Assembly: GCA_017591395.1 (NCBI GenBank)
Contig: WEDG01003419.1
Span: 1-64,000 of the forward strand
DNA: 64,000 nt
From: Schistocephalus solidus
Lineage: Eukaryota > Platyhelminthes > Cestoda > Diphyllobothriidea > Diphyllobothriidae
Reading direction: 5' to 3'
This document shows, in pieces, positions 24,225 to 37,199 of this stretch; the stretch's first letter is position 1; each line of letters starts with the position of its first letter. The position numbers were made by a program, and so were the translations under genes. The notes beneath the pieces were generated by a model. That model made no database searches, had not been told where the DNA came from, and was given only the letters and a program-made list of their open reading frames with translations.

Positions 24225-27200
24225 GCATGTTTTTTAAAATATTTTTTTGTCTTTTATTGTTATTATGAAAACGAAGTATTGCGTTAGCCATATGCGTTTG
24301 TTTGGTGTTTTGTTTTCCATTTTCCGTGATGAGGCACCATGAAGTCATGGTGCTATTTGTGTTGTCCAATGTCGGGAATATTGTTGGGGCCGTCACATGA
24401 ACTTGGCCATGTTTGCACTAACGATTGCAAAACTGAGAACTGGCTACAGGCGTCAATGTAATAATTTTGTGTAACGTACAAATTTTAGTGTAAATTTCTG
24501 TTTAGCCCAAGCCCGCATAATCCCTAAAAAGAATGTGAAAATGAGACTAACATTTGTTTCATAGTTGTCTCAGATTATTTTCCAAATATATTTGCCTCCT
24601 GTAGTCTTCCGTCTACTTGTTTTGATGTGTGTACGCCAGCCTTTTACAGTGAACTTGCAGAGCTTGTGGGCTTGTGGAGCCTTTAAGGTGCCAATGTACA
24701 GAAGTCCCAAGTGGCAGACTGGTAGAGATTCCGCAGTCTGACAACGTTCCTGATTTATTCAGACTGCAAGCGTGCGGTGGCCGATCTCCGCGCCATTACC
24801 TTTCTAGTAATTAATTTGGTTGCGTCCGAACCCAAACCTCTCCTGAGATTAGCTGACCCTTCCGTGTAGTAGTTTTTACCATTTAGCTGAGGCATATCAC
24901 CCTCTTAGTAAGCAATGAAACAGATTTGATTAGCTCAACTAACTTAGCAGTCTGTGCTGTTCTTATGAAAACCATAGACGTTACTGATCGCCATAATTAT
25001 GTTCGCTGAGCTCCACTTTCACTTGAAATTTTTCACTGGCACTGCATCGTCGGGCTCATAAAACGAGGTTATGGTCTCGCTTGTTTTCAGGATATGACAG
25101 ATCACTGTTACCCTTTACAATAGTCGATTTCTCTTTTAAACTGATCTACTAACAAGGGTGATTCAGTGCATCTTCCTAGTAGTGTATATCTGGGTTTATC
25201 AACATTCACGGTCGCACAAACTTGTCAAGTACTCTTCACGACCAATTTCCGTGTTTGAACCCTGGCTGTGCTCTTTGTCACGTTGGTGATCTCTGTCGCC
25301 GACTTGCAAAATACAGTTCTCCTTGTAAGTAAGAAGGCCGCTATAGCGCACTTAAAGATCGCCATTTGAGGATTTGGTAGCCGCCTCTTTTTTGCACACG
25401 GGATGGACACATACACATAATGAACGACGGTCTTAAGTTATTTTTACGATTCTACCATTCTTTGTGGAGACGTCTGAAGTCGGTGTGTTGTGTTGGTTTA
25501 CGACAAAGCCATTCCGTTCAGAATACTTAGGCGTGCTTAACAATACGGCGCTGAATTAACTATACTTGTCTCTAGTCGATTTTAAGATGAACGACTCTAG
25601 CCGGTCTGGAACACACTATAAAGTACACCCTCAGTACTTGCCGACCCAGATGATCCGCCCACAAGCTCGCCAACCTGATAATAATGTCACCGCTAGTTAT
25701 CATCCCACCTGAACCCATCTCTGGGTGATGACGGTGTCACGGTGACAAAGTGATCATAGGTACCTAATTTATGAAGGCAGCTTACGCTGTCCTTATTTCG
25801 CGCGGCTGATGGACCAACTTGTTGCAGTTCAGTTAACCGTTTGCATCCAAAGGCGCTCTTGCATTTCAGCGTAAGGATAAATGCGTCATTTGTCGATTAA
25901 AATCGCAGCCGATTCAGGTGCGGACATTGTTTATTCGCATTCTCGACTGGTTTTATCAACCTCGGGTCATTTTGTTTGCCTTCGTAGTTTTAAAACTACT
26001 TACGGTCTAAGATCCACCTTTTCAGTTGTTGTACTTGTAGTGGCTCAGTTGTGATCACACCTGATATAACCAGCCTTGATGTGTCATGCGTGACGATCCG
26101 CGGCAACGGATCTGGAGAGCTTGACTCATTCTCTCCTCCATCGAAGGATACCGAATACCGAAAGTCAAAGAACCACTTTCATATTTTGATGAACGGTGGG
26201 GAGCCAGGTTTGGAGTTATCCTCATTTCGACACCTCGAGGTAGGCGATGACGTCGGTTCGAAGGCCGCAACACATCTCTGGAAGCGGACGACGATAAATG
26301 AGCGCAAATCACATAAATATTCTTTTCGGATGGTCTGACATATCCTCGCAATGCTTTCAAAGCGAGTGCAGACTACCTTGTTTGAGGGAGAAATCAGTTT
26401 AATTCACTTGAAGAATGGCCCTGAGGCAGCGGTGACCGGACACCCCGTTTTCGGTCATCTTTTACGCGCACAGCCCAAAATTTACGGCCGTATAGGGGAA
26501 CTGGCTGGATGGTTCCATGGTAAACGCGGATCTCCATGGTTACGGAGATCTGGCATTAGGCCCACAGGCGTTTTACAAGGATTTAAAACTCCGTGGGACC
26601 TGTCTGCTATGTCCTGGGCCTCTCCAGTGTTGGTTTGTCGAAGCCTTTGAACATCAAGGCGTTTTTTACGTGCTATTTGGAGTGCTTACTTACTTATTTA
26701 AGGTGCGGATGAAAGGCGAACGTTTAAGCATGTCGGCACGAAAACCTGGTTCGACTACATGGGCACTACTAGTTTCGGCCCCATGCATCGATCTGTTCTC
26801 GCATACCCAGCTGTAGAGCATTTAGGCAACTAGAGTGTAATCGATGCGACTGACCTTATGGCCGTTGTTTGAATACAAGGTCAACAGACGTTTTTGGTGA
26901 TGCTGGAGGCACATTTGGTTGAGAGTCAGTTTTTGATTACCTAACTTCAGCATTCTTTGACCATTGTCTCACCGACATCCAAGCCCGCGGTGCGAATAAA
27001 TTGCCTTATTTAAGGTGAACATGATCTGCCTTTTCCGTGTGTAACCCAGACAACTGTTGTCGAACTCATCATACTTCAACTCTTTGTAATCCGCTGTCGT
27101 TCAAGAGCCTATAGGCAACTCTAAACTAAAATTTTCTTTTCAATGCTCTCTTCAAACATGCCCTAATGTGTTACTAAAGTAACTTTTGCGGGTCACCTCT

Positions 27201-28449
27201 TTGATTAAAAAGCAACAGAAATTCAAGAATTGCTTGCCTTTGTCGGGTAGGCCATGCCCTGTTCCTTTCTTCTTAATGACCAGAACCATCTCCACACTTA
27301 ATAGCTGTCATTTCAGTTACGAGAGTGATACTTCTATAGCCGAGTGTTCTGTCTTAAGATAACTTGATTAACGAGAAGTTTGAAGAAGGAATGGTCTTAC
27401 TGGATGCCGAATTTGGGTCGCAAAGGGCTAAATTGCTTCATTTATGTGCTGCCCTATAGTAGACCCACATTCTCCAACTAGCATCCTTGGTATGCCGTCA
27501 CGATGCAGAGAACTGAAAACTTTAAGACGATCGAATAGACCATGCGTAGTGAAAACCGAATGCTACGGTTTGTCAGTCAATCATTTTACTAAAGCAGCAG
27601 CTTTCTTGTCAGAATTTTTTTGTTGGTATTGTTTGACCTCGGGACCATTTTACTTGCTTCGGAAACCAGCGCGCCCGGGGTATGTGATGCCATTGCTTTA
27701 ACCACTCGTGAATAGTTTCATATGGGTGGGAATTACGCAGCTTCTATTTTACTCCCTCTTCCCACACATACACCTTATTCCCTTGGCATGACAAAGCCAC
27801 GAGTGGCAACAGGCGTGGGTGCTGTGACCAAAATGACTGATTCCATCCCTACACGGGCCACACATGCACCGGTCGTACATTAAAATCATACCTTGAAAGT
27901 GGGTCATGCAGCCTGACCGTCAGTTTAAATTAGGATGGAGTTTTCTGTCAGTTTTATCCTTCCAATCAATCACTCGTATGGAAATGTCCGCCAACTCGGA
28001 CTCATTCCTATTTCCACCTCGCATCGCATGCGATTGCCAAGTTCGGTCAAACTTTACTCTAGGTGAGACTAGAGGCACTGTTCAATAGAATAGTGTATCC
28101 GTCGGGTGTTCTAAATGTCGAGACCTCACCCTATAGCGCAGTCCGTCTACAGGATCCCTGATTGTCCATTAATTTAGTTCATCGCGCTTAAACCCATCGA
28201 TGAATCGGCCTACCATTCGCTAGCCTCAGTTATGCCAGGTAATTCCATAGTTCGGCTGTCTTAGCTGACAGGGTCCACCACTGTTCCAAGTATACATTGA
28301 GTACCACATTCTCTTTCTTCACCCCCATTCTGATCCGATGGTTAGATAAGGTCAATACGATCAGATATGGGTGTAGTCCGGCAAGATGAGTGAAAACTGG
28401 ACGTATTTGAGCAGCACTGCTTGAAGATCATCCTTCGAGTGAAGTACAC
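24225..28449 (+). other. intron of EP400-like gene
   Basis: This part of a 4.7 kb intron starts with a GC donor. No gene was recognised in it. Open frames at 26051-26816 and 27444-27701 have no motif I can name. The second contains FTKAAAFLSEF, faintly like a retroviral-type integrase, but I do not call it. Confidence 0.5.
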
Positions 28450-28835
28450 ACACTTTATCTCAAATCAGACAGTTCGCACTCGTTGCGAAAACATCGCAAA
28501 TATCCCAAGCCATCCAAGAAAGACGTCTGAGGTGGTCTGGGCACATTCTTCGTCGCTTACTTTACGAACTCGATTTTACTGCCCTTGATCCGGTACCAAA
28601 ACCCAACTGGAGGCGTCGAAGAGGGGGTCAGCTGAAAACCTGGATCGAGACAGTTTTTCAAGGCATGGAAGTTGTTCTTCGGTATTCGGTGTCCTTCGAT
28701 GGCGAAGAGAATCGATTTAATCATCCAGGTTTGCTGCCGCGAATCTTCACGCGTGGAGAGGCATGATCCAGGACCTCATCCAGGCCGGCTAGATCAGGCA
28801 TGATCGCAGCCGTAACAAGTACAAGTAGGCGGTTA
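28450..28835 (+). pseudogene. RTE-like LINE ORF2 C-terminal fragment
   Basis: The frame TVRTRCENIANI shifts into AIQERRLRWSGHILRR, then TALDPVPKPNWRRRRGGQLK and TWIETVFQGMEVV. This is the characteristic end of flatworm RTE-like reverse transcriptases (xRLRWxGHxxRR and RRRGGQxKTW). Two frame changes follow, and AWSRTSSRPAR is the frayed last part. It ends about 110 bp before the next host exon. Confidence 0.75.
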
Positions 28836-28944
28836 ATTCGCCATTAGACTAACTAGAATGTCTCACCTTTTTGGTCTTCCCGAACGGGTAACTTGAACTC
28901 GTCCGTGAGAATGCATATTTTACCTGTGGTTCTCTCCCTTTTAG

Positions 28945-29085
28945 CTGGCCTATTCCGCCAGGGCTTTTTGTTTGATGAAGCAGGAATTACAACGTCGTGA
29001 TGACGAGGCCATAGACCGCGAACGAAGGAAGGGCGCCACTGTGATTGCTCGCATGGTTCGCCAGTGGTGGGACGGTGTTTCTAAC
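28945..29085 (+). CDS. EP400: EP400-like exon: C-terminal half of HSA domain
   Basis: Acceptor CCCTTTTAG, donor GTAAGC, 47 codons, phase 0 at both ends. It reads LAYSARAFCLMKQELQRR, then DDEAIDRERRKGATVIARMV and RQWWDGVSN. This matches the second HSA helix of EP400 in length and pattern, with a charged stretch and then an R-I-A-x-x-x-A/M-x-x-x-W segment before a W-S/D-x-V/I end. Joining after TARK of the previous exon gives a continuous helix with no gap. That supports the unusual GC donor there. Strong coiled/helical character, Arg and Glu rich. Confidence 0.85.
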
Positions 29086-29575
29086 GTAAGCGTTTTTTCC
29101 TAAAACGTTCTCTAGGCCTTTGTTGCGTAAGCATTATTTATGCCAATTTCTGGTCTTTTCACCGACCACTGATAAGCTAGGTGCATGTCCATAAAAGCTT
29201 GTACACAAGTCTGAGTTATAAGAGTATTCTTTTGTTGATAGGAAGCGATTTGACGTTAGTCTAGGTTTTGATTCAGGACAGACGTTCTAATTGCTACGAT
29301 GATTATAATAACCTACATTTTGGAACTGGACGTAATTAGGAATGGCATTCCGAGCTTGACAATGTTTTCATGTCTTCTAACCTTTTTTCTGTCCGTGGTT
29401 TACGTACCACATAGCTTACTCTCTTTTTACACCAAGTCTTTCTGTCTGCTCAGGTCATTATCGATGTATTAGTCATTTGCTTATCGAATAATGCCGTTAT
29501 ATCATTTTAATCGTCTCTTTTGATTGACGCATGTTGATGCCAACCTTCAACTCCTTTCAACTCTTTTGTCCGCAG
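29086..29575 (+). other. intron
   Basis: A 490 bp intron from GTAAGC to CCGCAG, with no other feature seen. Confidence 0.7.
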
Positions 29576-30373
29576 ACTGTCGAGGCATGGGTTCTCTTGG
29601 CAAATCAGCGTCGCTGGAGGTCAACGTTGGTGCAAAACAAAAATAAGATCATTGCACTAACTGATTTGGGACCTACGTGGCTAGCGCGTGCAATCAACGA
29701 AACCCTCCCCGACTCCTTCGACTCAGATCTCACTCAGAATGCGGCCATCGGGTGTCTAAGCGAGCCTGAAGATGCCGATTGGAGACCGCCCTCCGCCCTA
29801 AAGTCGATAGACCTAGAGGAATCGACCGACGTCGGAGAGATCCGTGCCACCAGTATAACCACCACAAACAGTAGTAGCAGCTGTAGCAGAGTTGCTAGCT
29901 TTGAGAGTCTTGTAGACGCAGGCGATGCATTTAGCGATTTTCACTGTCCGCAAACGCCTACCTCACCCTTCAGTTGTGAGAAATTCACATGGGGCCTTCC
30001 TCGGGTTTTCCCCCCGCCTAGTCACCACCTCGGTGCAGGTCACAGTCAGGCCACCCGTGAGCCGACGGATCGCAGGACAGACGGTCTCTGCTCCTCCCCC
30101 TCACAACAGTCCACACTCACTTCGTCTGACTCTTCCCTCTCAATGGACAAAGAAGAAGTGCAGGAGCTGGAAGCGGACAATCGACTTCTTCTCGAGCACG
30201 TGCTGGAACCCTATATCTTGAATGGCTGGTCGCCCTGTGACACTGGCGCACAACCGAAGCGCCCATTGCTAGAAAGCGTCCTTTCAACACTGCCACTGCC
30301 CATCGAGTCGACGAGATCGCAAGAAGAGCGTTTTCCTGATACCCGGCTGGAACGCGAATGTGCAGCAAGTTTG
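29576..30373 (+). CDS. EP400: EP400-like exon: post-HSA region and acidic/Ser-rich linker
   Basis: Acceptor TTTGTCCGCAG, donor TTG|GTAGGT, 266 codons, phase 0 to phase 0. The first 24 residues (TVEAWVLLANQRRWRSTLVQ) continue the post-HSA helix, where EP400 has the EIKLxxELEEKRKKALNLQ stretch. The rest is low complexity with many Ser, Thr and acidic residues (for example LEESTDVGEI, SSSSCSRVASFESL, and SSDSSLSMDKEEVQELEAD). It is probably disordered and phosphorylated in life. No catalytic motif is expected here. Confidence 0.8.
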
Positions 30374-30457
30374 GTAGGTACTTGAGGTGACTGAGTAGTC
30401 CTTTTGTATTTTTGCATTCGTTTTGCTTAATTTTACCCTCCTATGTACGCGAACTAG
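30374..30457 (+). other. short intron (84 bp)
   Basis: GTAGGT donor and CTAG acceptor; AG at 30459-30460 is an alternative acceptor three bases on. Either keeps phase 0. Confidence 0.7.
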
Positions 30458-31189
30458 GAGGATCATCGTGGGCAGCAATCGACTGTTGACGTGCTACGGT
30501 ATGAGGCATCGGTCCCACTTGCACAAGTCCTTCCCCCCGGTTACCAAACTGTAACCGTACCCCCTACTGTGAACGATGAAAATCGCATTACCACTTTAAA
30601 TGACAATCAGTCCGTCTCAGGCCGGCAACTTCGATCAACGAGGAACTCTAGAGGGCCGTCGGCTGCCGCTACAGCTGCAAAGCGTGCTCTCCTTTTGCCG
30701 GCCCCACGTGTGCTGCGTCGGACGGCGCTTCACTCGGGTTTGGTAAATGGTTTGCCGCCGCACGAAAAGCACAATTTTGTCCATCATCATCATCCTTCTC
30801 CACACAGTGACGGACTCATCCCCGAAGTGGATCGGGAGAAGACGTCGCCTTCCTCACCGGATATCGGCAGTTTGGATTCCGACCTGACAATGGAGACCGA
30901 ACTCGACTCAGACGACGGAAATGAGTCGACCCATTCGGTCTGCTCATCAAGTGCCTCCAATCAGACCGTTAATGACAGACCAGAGCGTCGTCTCACAGTT
31001 CCACCTTGGCATCAGGAACATTACGGGGGCCCAGACCAACAACAGCAGCTTACTCCCAGACAATTACGTCGTCTGGCTCTCGAAGTGGCCTCCCTAAAAC
31101 GGATCAGACCGACAGCGGTGGACTGGCCTCGCCTCCTTCCCTCTTTGGCCCAATTTGCCGAATCCCTTTCCTACCCACTACTTCTCACT
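30458..31189 (+). CDS. EP400: EP400-like exon: linker before SNF2 domain
   Basis: It opens EDHRGQQSTVDVLRYEASVP and continues LAQVLPPGYQ, which resembles the short conserved EP400 motif with AELPL that precedes the SNF2 domain. The middle is disordered: an NRNSRGPSAAA-type basic stretch, a His run (HHHHP near 30782), and an acidic stretch (METELDSDDGNES). The end, LRRLALEVASLKRIRPTAVD then WPRLLPSLAQFAESLSYPLL, corresponds to the lead-in to the SNF2 N-lobe. Donor ACT|GTAAGT, phase 0, matching the next exon. Confidence 0.78.
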
Positions 31190-32590
31190 GTAAGTTAATT
31201 ATAATCCATTGACTTATAATAGGACTCGATTCACTTTCGAATCCTCTAGCTTATTTTTGGATAAAAAGTATGTTACACTACCGCAACTCTGAGTTTTGAG
31301 GATCATATTCAATTTATTTTATGCTTAAACTAGCAGATCAACGACTAACTCGATTGCTCTAAACTCCAGCAGCAAACCACATCAGTACTAAACTGATATA
31401 TCAGCGGGTTACCCTGCGAAACTTGTTTACTGTTGGTCTAAACCTCCGTTACTATTGAACTGAAGAGGGCATAAGTGTGCAGCCTGCATTCCTAGGCGTC
31501 CTTAAATATTTACACAAATATGTCGTGGCGCAATTTTTAAGCATTCCTTGAGCTGCTTAACAGGGCTGTACTGACTCCCCCTCCTCCACTGGTGTGTAAA
31601 CCAGTCTGTCTGTCGAGGACTTATGTGCCCCACCCAAAACCTTCCTTTACAGAAAGGCTAAATGGAGTCAGCTCTCCACTGCTAAAAGGGTTGAGATTGC
31701 TTGGTTGAACTGTGAACCCTCTAATCCTGAGGTTTATGCTGAATTCAGATGTTTACCCTCTTTTGACGTCCTGCAACTCCGTCCTTCTTCAACCGACATT
31801 CTATGCCGTTCCCTCTCAATGCCACTGGTAATATCTTTAGGCCATCAGCGTGCGCCTGGCTCACCAGTGTAACTGGCCCCCGCATAGTGTGATCTTGGTA
31901 GGTAGTAGAGAGCAGAGTGAGATCCTTCTAAGTAGCCCTCGGCACGTGGCCTTTCGGACGCGTCAACATTTGTGGTTTGGAATGTTTCCATCTGATGAAA
32001 TAACACGATTGAGACTCAGATTGTAGTAATTTAGCCTGTTGTTCGCGCGGGATCCTTGAAAACCTCCGTATTTGAAGTCTGGTGCGTGGGAAATCAGGAA
32101 TCGGGTCACGTAAAATAACTGTGCCCACGCCCATCTCAAGTTGGATTAACCCTGTTTTGCCATTCGAACATTACGTGTGTGAAGTAGATTTCGCGCAGGC
32201 CTGACTAAATATCCATCACTTCACGTAAAAGTCAGTGTTACATTCTCGTTACGGTGGTGCATCTCGTGACTTGGGGTGGTCAAACTATCGCGCTGCCTTG
32301 TTGGCGTGCTTTACTCATATCGCCTTAGGGCACCGCTACTGTCATACCGAACCATTACCCAAGTAATTCTACTGGATGCAGTGATTGCTTAGTCCGGCCA
32401 ATTCGAGTTGTTAATTGCAGAGATTTCACTACTGGTGCTAATGTTTTGTCTGGCATTCCTTCCACTGGGAGGAATTTTCACCCGCATGCTTCCCGCCCTG
32501 TCCAGGTAATCTCCTACTACCGAATACGAAACGGGGGAAGTCGTTGGTAAACGGTGAACCCTAATACAAGCAGCTCGTGCCCCACCTGTT
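31190..32590 (+). other. intron, unrecognised DNA
   Basis: First part of a 3.8 kb intron. No coding feature supported. Confidence 0.5.
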
Positions 32591-32599
32591 TGTCACCCC

Positions 32600-32990
32600 T
32601 GGGGGTACTTCTACCGGTAAGGATGCCGTGTATGACCGCCCAAACAGGACACGGTAAAAGGAACCGTTCACAATACATGTGGCTTTCCCAAATAATTATG
32701 TTTAGAATTAAGATAAAGGTCAGAGTTAAGTTTAGGGCTGGGTTTAATTTCGAGGTCAAGGTCAGTTGGGGTAAGGTTCAGGAGTAGGCTAAGACTTAAG
32801 ATTATCATCGTGTTGGCTGTAGGGTTTAGGTTAAGGGTAGGTCTAGGGTTAAGATTAAGGTGACCGTTTAGTTTTGTGTTAGGGCTAGTGGTAGTGTAAA
32901 GACACGGGTATATTTACTCTTCCTGAAATTTGCTGTAAGCTCACCTATTTTTAGTGGGCGGGGCTGTTCCTATTCCCGTATCCTCTTAAG
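32600..32990 (+). repeat. dispersed repeat with TTAGGG-like text (copy 1)
   Basis: A block of about 390 bp begins CCGTGTATGACCGCCCAAAC. It contains a G-rich, irregular series of GGTTTAGG, TTAAGGGTAGG and TAGGGTTAAG words (32700-32880). It closes with AAGACACGGGTA, then GGGCGGGGCTGTTCCTATTC. A second copy lies inverted at 57130-57490. Confidence 0.7.
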
Positions 32991-33175
32991 TGGCCGTACA
33001 AGACGTCCCTGTCCTTCGACCTCGTCGAACTTTGGGGTATAACCGGGTTCCGTCGAGTGAGTTTCAACTTGAGAGTTGGCGTCAGTTCTCATTACTGATG
33101 CGTTGGTGTGCCTGAATTCTTGGCCTTCCAAAGTCACCTTCGGCGCGCCCGGCGTTTGGGCTCTCGCAGCCCTCA
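32985..33175 (-). pseudogene. Penelope-like element fragment (C-terminal)
   Basis: The minus-strand frame reads VMRTDANSQVETHSTEPGY followed by TPKFDEVEG. This parallels the sequence at 52055-52140 (RTNDASSQVAAHSTGPGH, TYKFDEAGS) from the end of the GIY-YIG region. Only about 190 bp remain, abutting the dispersed repeat on its left. Confidence 0.6.
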
Positions 33176-33770
33176 ACTGTGTGACTACTGTAACATTTCA
33201 TTCTCGCGGACTCTCATAGCGAGTTTTAACAGTCACCAGAATTGTTAGCGCACTGAGACGAGAGACGCTTGGTGTCTAAACCGGGTATTTTTACCTGGTT
33301 CTATGTACTAGCTGAAAAGCGCCTGACTCACACGGCGTGTCTGCAGTAATTATGGCAAATTTTTCGCCACGATTGTAAGGCGAATCTTTTGTGCACAGTT
33401 GGGTTGGCCGTTCAATCAGTATGACGTCAGCCGCTTGGAGAAATGTATTTTCAGTCATGGCACAGTGGACTGCATCAGTGTGGCCCTGTTGCGGAATGAA
33501 ATCCAGGTGTTTTGCTGGAGAGCTGGGGATACACACGTCCGTGTTAGTTCTGGCCGAACAGAGCGGAGAAGCTTATGCTGCGCATGTCATGCCCTGAAAA
33601 CTGATAATTCCCAATTTCCGCCGGTATGTCAGAAGTCCATTATGCAACGTTGAAAGTCGGGATGGTTGGGTTAGCACCTGTAACAGGGGTAAAATTGGCT
33701 GTTTATAGTTACTTAGCTTCAAGTTGCCACTCCAGTGTTACGGTTTTTTGTTCCAACTACCTCTTCCTTC
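33176..33770 (+). other. intron, unrecognised DNA
   Basis: Several short overlapping frames, none with a motif. Confidence 0.45.
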
Positions 33771-33775
33771 TGCTT

Positions 33776-34222
<447 letters not shown>

Positions 34223-35013
34223 CAGTCTGAATACCGCCCAATTATGTGATGGTACAATTTTATATAGTGACCCATAAGTTATACTGAACTTAATGATCGA
34301 TTAACTTTCTGTCGCAACCGTCCTGGTGAACCTGCATGATCTAAATGAATACAGCCTTACCCGTTTTGTGGTGGGTTAAAATTCCACCGAGTTTTTGTCA
34401 GAACTAGACAGTCAGTTAATTTTTTATCGTTAAAATTCAGTGGGATGGCACGCTTGGCTTGGTCGTTTCTGTTTCCGTATGGAAGAAATACTTAAAACTC
34501 GAAACAAACGTATGGCAGAAAGGTTCGTAAATTTTTCAATGGCACAACAATTTGCGTACCACCCTGTAGAATCTGCGCGATTTCGCCATAATTCTTTTAT
34601 TCACCGAGTGACTCTTAATTCTACATAATTCACAAGTTAGAAGCGGTTGAAATTAACCACTTTATACAGTGGAATTGGAAGTCGTTACAAATTAATGAAC
34701 GGAAGTTGTTTTTTTGCGGAAAATTTCGCCAACCGTCATTTTTTTAGTAGCCCAAGTCACTTGAACCTGGGACCGCGCTATGCACCATTTACCTCTTTTC
34801 GCTTTCTTCCATATAAAACTAATTCACTGCTCATGTTTTTTTGGCATAATGCAGGACTAACTAATTGGTGCTTCACGGGGGCTTTACGCTTCCATACTCT
34901 CTCATTCGGTTGATTTTGGGTAAAAAACTAATCGCAGTCCCTAAAAGACCCTAACCCCTTTTCCCATCCCCTTGTAAACTCAGACCCTCTTTTTTACCGC
35001 GTCCTTCCCCTAG
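34223..35013 (+). other. intron, unrecognised DNA
   Basis: No feature seen; it ends in a strong polypyrimidine tract (TTTTTTACCGCGTCCTTCC) before the next exon. Confidence 0.5.
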
Positions 35014-35517
35014 GCTACACGTGACAAGTTAGTAATTCACCTCTCATCTCCCCATATTACAGATTCGGCAGTGGCATGGCTGCACGCTAGTTACAATCGT
35101 CGAACGCCAGCCTGTCTTCTCTCTCCCATGCCTTCCTCGTCAGACGCGGAGCTGACTCTGGCCGCTCACCTTGGTCAATTGGCAGTTCTGCGCCCCGACT
35201 CCTCATCTTCTGCATCCTCGTCACTGCCTTCCTCAGGTCCCACCACTGGCGACTGGGGTCCCCACCTCATCGTTTGTCCCCATGTCCTCTTACCGGCTTG
35301 GCGCAACCGCCTCGCCTACTTTTGCCCCGGCCTGCGCGTGGTTTGTATTGCGGGCGGCGCCGACAGTGGGAATACCGAGCCTGCGGGCACTGGCCGTCGT
35401 CTCCGTAGGAGCATCACACGTGGCCAGGTCAACATCTGTCTCACTTCCTTCGCGGCCCTTCGTTCTAGACCCAGTCGATATTCGTCCATTAAATGGAGCC
35501 TTGTCATTCTTGATCAG
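35014..35517 (+). CDS. EP400: EP400-like exon: SNF2 N-lobe with lost Walker A
   Basis: Acceptor CCCCTAG, donor CAG|GTAGGC, 168 codons, phase 0 at both ends. After a lead-in, AVAWLHASYNRR aligns with DWLxxLYxKxLNG of EP400. The following LLSPMPSSSDAELTLAAHL occupies the place of ILADExGLGKTxQxxxxxAHL, so the Walker A Gly-Lys-Thr is gone. Motif Ia is well kept (GDWGPHLIVCPHVLLPAWRN, then FCPGLRVVCIAGG). INICLTSFAAL-like text (VNICLTSFAALRS) matches the CITSY segment. WSLVILDQ ends the exon at Walker B, with Asp kept and the catalytic Glu replaced by Gln. A Ser run (SSSSASSSLPSS) forms a small insertion. Confidence 0.85.
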
Positions 35518-36058
35518 GTAGGCTTATTGTCCTTTGTCAGAAGTCACCTGCATCTTTGCTCCTAATGCCCGAAAAGCCCGCAAGTATAGAAAAAAAAAAC
35601 TCTTAAGTATGATATCGTCCTCAATGCCTACGTTCGTGTAGCTATTCGTCTTCACTGTTGCTGTTAACTTCAGAAGCCGTTGAAATCGTTCTTTGCTGCC
35701 TTAAAGTGCCTTTTTGTGGGCAGTTGCATTTTCTCTGGCCGTATTAAGCACTCACAGTTGAGCGGCGCACGATCTGAAGGGATGAGTAGAAAATATGGTT
35801 CAAGGATTGCAAAATCACCCGCATTTTTATACGCTCGTTTATTACCGATACCAAGCTATGCTCCAATCTCTCTCTCTCTCTCTATCTTTCTCTCTCTCTC
35901 TCACACACACACGACAGTTCGACCGTCGTAATCCGACGATGTCCACCGTATGCTCATGGGAAAGTTGAGCAGGGACGGTGACTTGCGCGTGATTTAGTTT
36001 AAAGTGATAGTAGACTTGCGCTGCATCTACCGCACTCTCTTCTCTTCCCCCACCGGAG
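35518..36058 (+). other. intron, with a CT/CA microsatellite
   Basis: Start of a 7.3 kb intron. A (CT)n followed by (CA)n tract lies at 35866-35912. A similar tract occurs on the other side of the RTE-like element at 41189-41228. Confidence 0.6.
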
Positions 36059-36395
36059 CCCGGTGTCAAAACAGAGTCAAGAAGACCGGAGGCGGGAGAG
36101 GACGCAGGTGGCTGGCGCGGCTGGGTCCCCTATGTGCTAGCCGCCCCTAGGCGTGCCACCACACCTCCATGTTCGGCATTTGTTATGGGAGCGCAACCCG
36201 AATAACGCCTGCCGTGCCCTAATTTGGCCCCCGTGTTGGTCCAACGCATCTACCACGTGGCCCGTTTAGGGGGCACACCTGAGTCCGGTGTCAAGACAGA
36301 GCCAAGAAGACCGGAGATGGGAGAGGGCGCAGGTGGCTGGCGTGGCCGGAGCCGCCCCTGGGCGTGTCACCACACCTGGCTCGGATCCCACGGAG
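36059..36395 (+). repeat. two-unit tandem duplication, about 100 bp per copy
   Basis: 36059-36168 and 36288-36395 share GGTGTCAA(A/G)ACAGAG, CAAGAAGACCGGAG, GCAGGTGGCTGGCG and CACCACACCT, with a start-to-start distance of about 229 bp. A second pair nearby shares AGCCACGG and CGTGATAG (about 36490-36548 and 36855-36910). Confidence 0.65.
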
Positions 36396-37199
36396 TAAGA
36401 GTGCCATAAAGGTCACATTAAGAAGGAGCCGTTGTAGCCTGACTCTCAGTCCGCCAGTCACACAAAACACACATTGTGCTGACCATGCAGTCCGAGTTAT
36501 CCCGTCAGTTGGCAACCTTCCAAGCCACGGCTTTTAGCGCACCATGATAGTTTCAAGCGCGTCAGATTGTTTATAGTGAGGAAAATGCGCTGAGCTCTCG
36601 ACCTCTCTCTCTCCCCCACCCCCACAGTCAGACTACTGTCCGAGCCGGTCAGTTGCCTGATGTGGGAGTGGGTGCGTTGGCTGACGGAGCGGCGTACCCG
36701 TCTTCGCGTGCCACAGCACGACCTGGCCGCCATAACGCACACACCAGGATTCACAAACTCAGGGGATATGGAGCAGCCATCGCCGTCTGACTCCCAGTCC
36801 ACTGGTCAGCCATTCGACACACACAGCACATACACTGAGCCGACGGCGTGGCCTGATGTAAGCGTCAGATTGGCAGCCTTCCCAGCCACGGTTTCTAGGA
36901 AACCGTGATAGACTCAGTTACATGGTAATGGTGAGGGTGTTGTCGATGTATTGGTGTAGGTAGTGTACGGTGATGTAACTTAGTCTCCGGTGGTTTAGCC
37001 TAGGTTTTTGTGAATGCGCATGTTTCCGAATAGGCCCATGCGATGAGTGAATGCACGAGGACAGTAAGGGCAGTGAAGGCGGCGATCTCTGCTGTGTGTT
37101 GGAGCTCCAGGCACTGGTTCACCAGTCTCTGTACGATGGATTCGCAAGTGACCGACCAGGCCGATGCGTGAGGTGAGTTTGCGGTCGCAATGAGGACAG

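Noticed and set aside
32700..32900. Internal telomere array
   Set aside because: TTAGGG words are too irregular, and the block is a dispersed repeat with a second copy elsewhere.
35063..35070. Acceptor at 35062 for the SNF2 N-lobe exon
   Set aside because: It breaks the phase with the previous exon; the acceptor at 35013 has a stronger pyrimidine tract and keeps phase 0.
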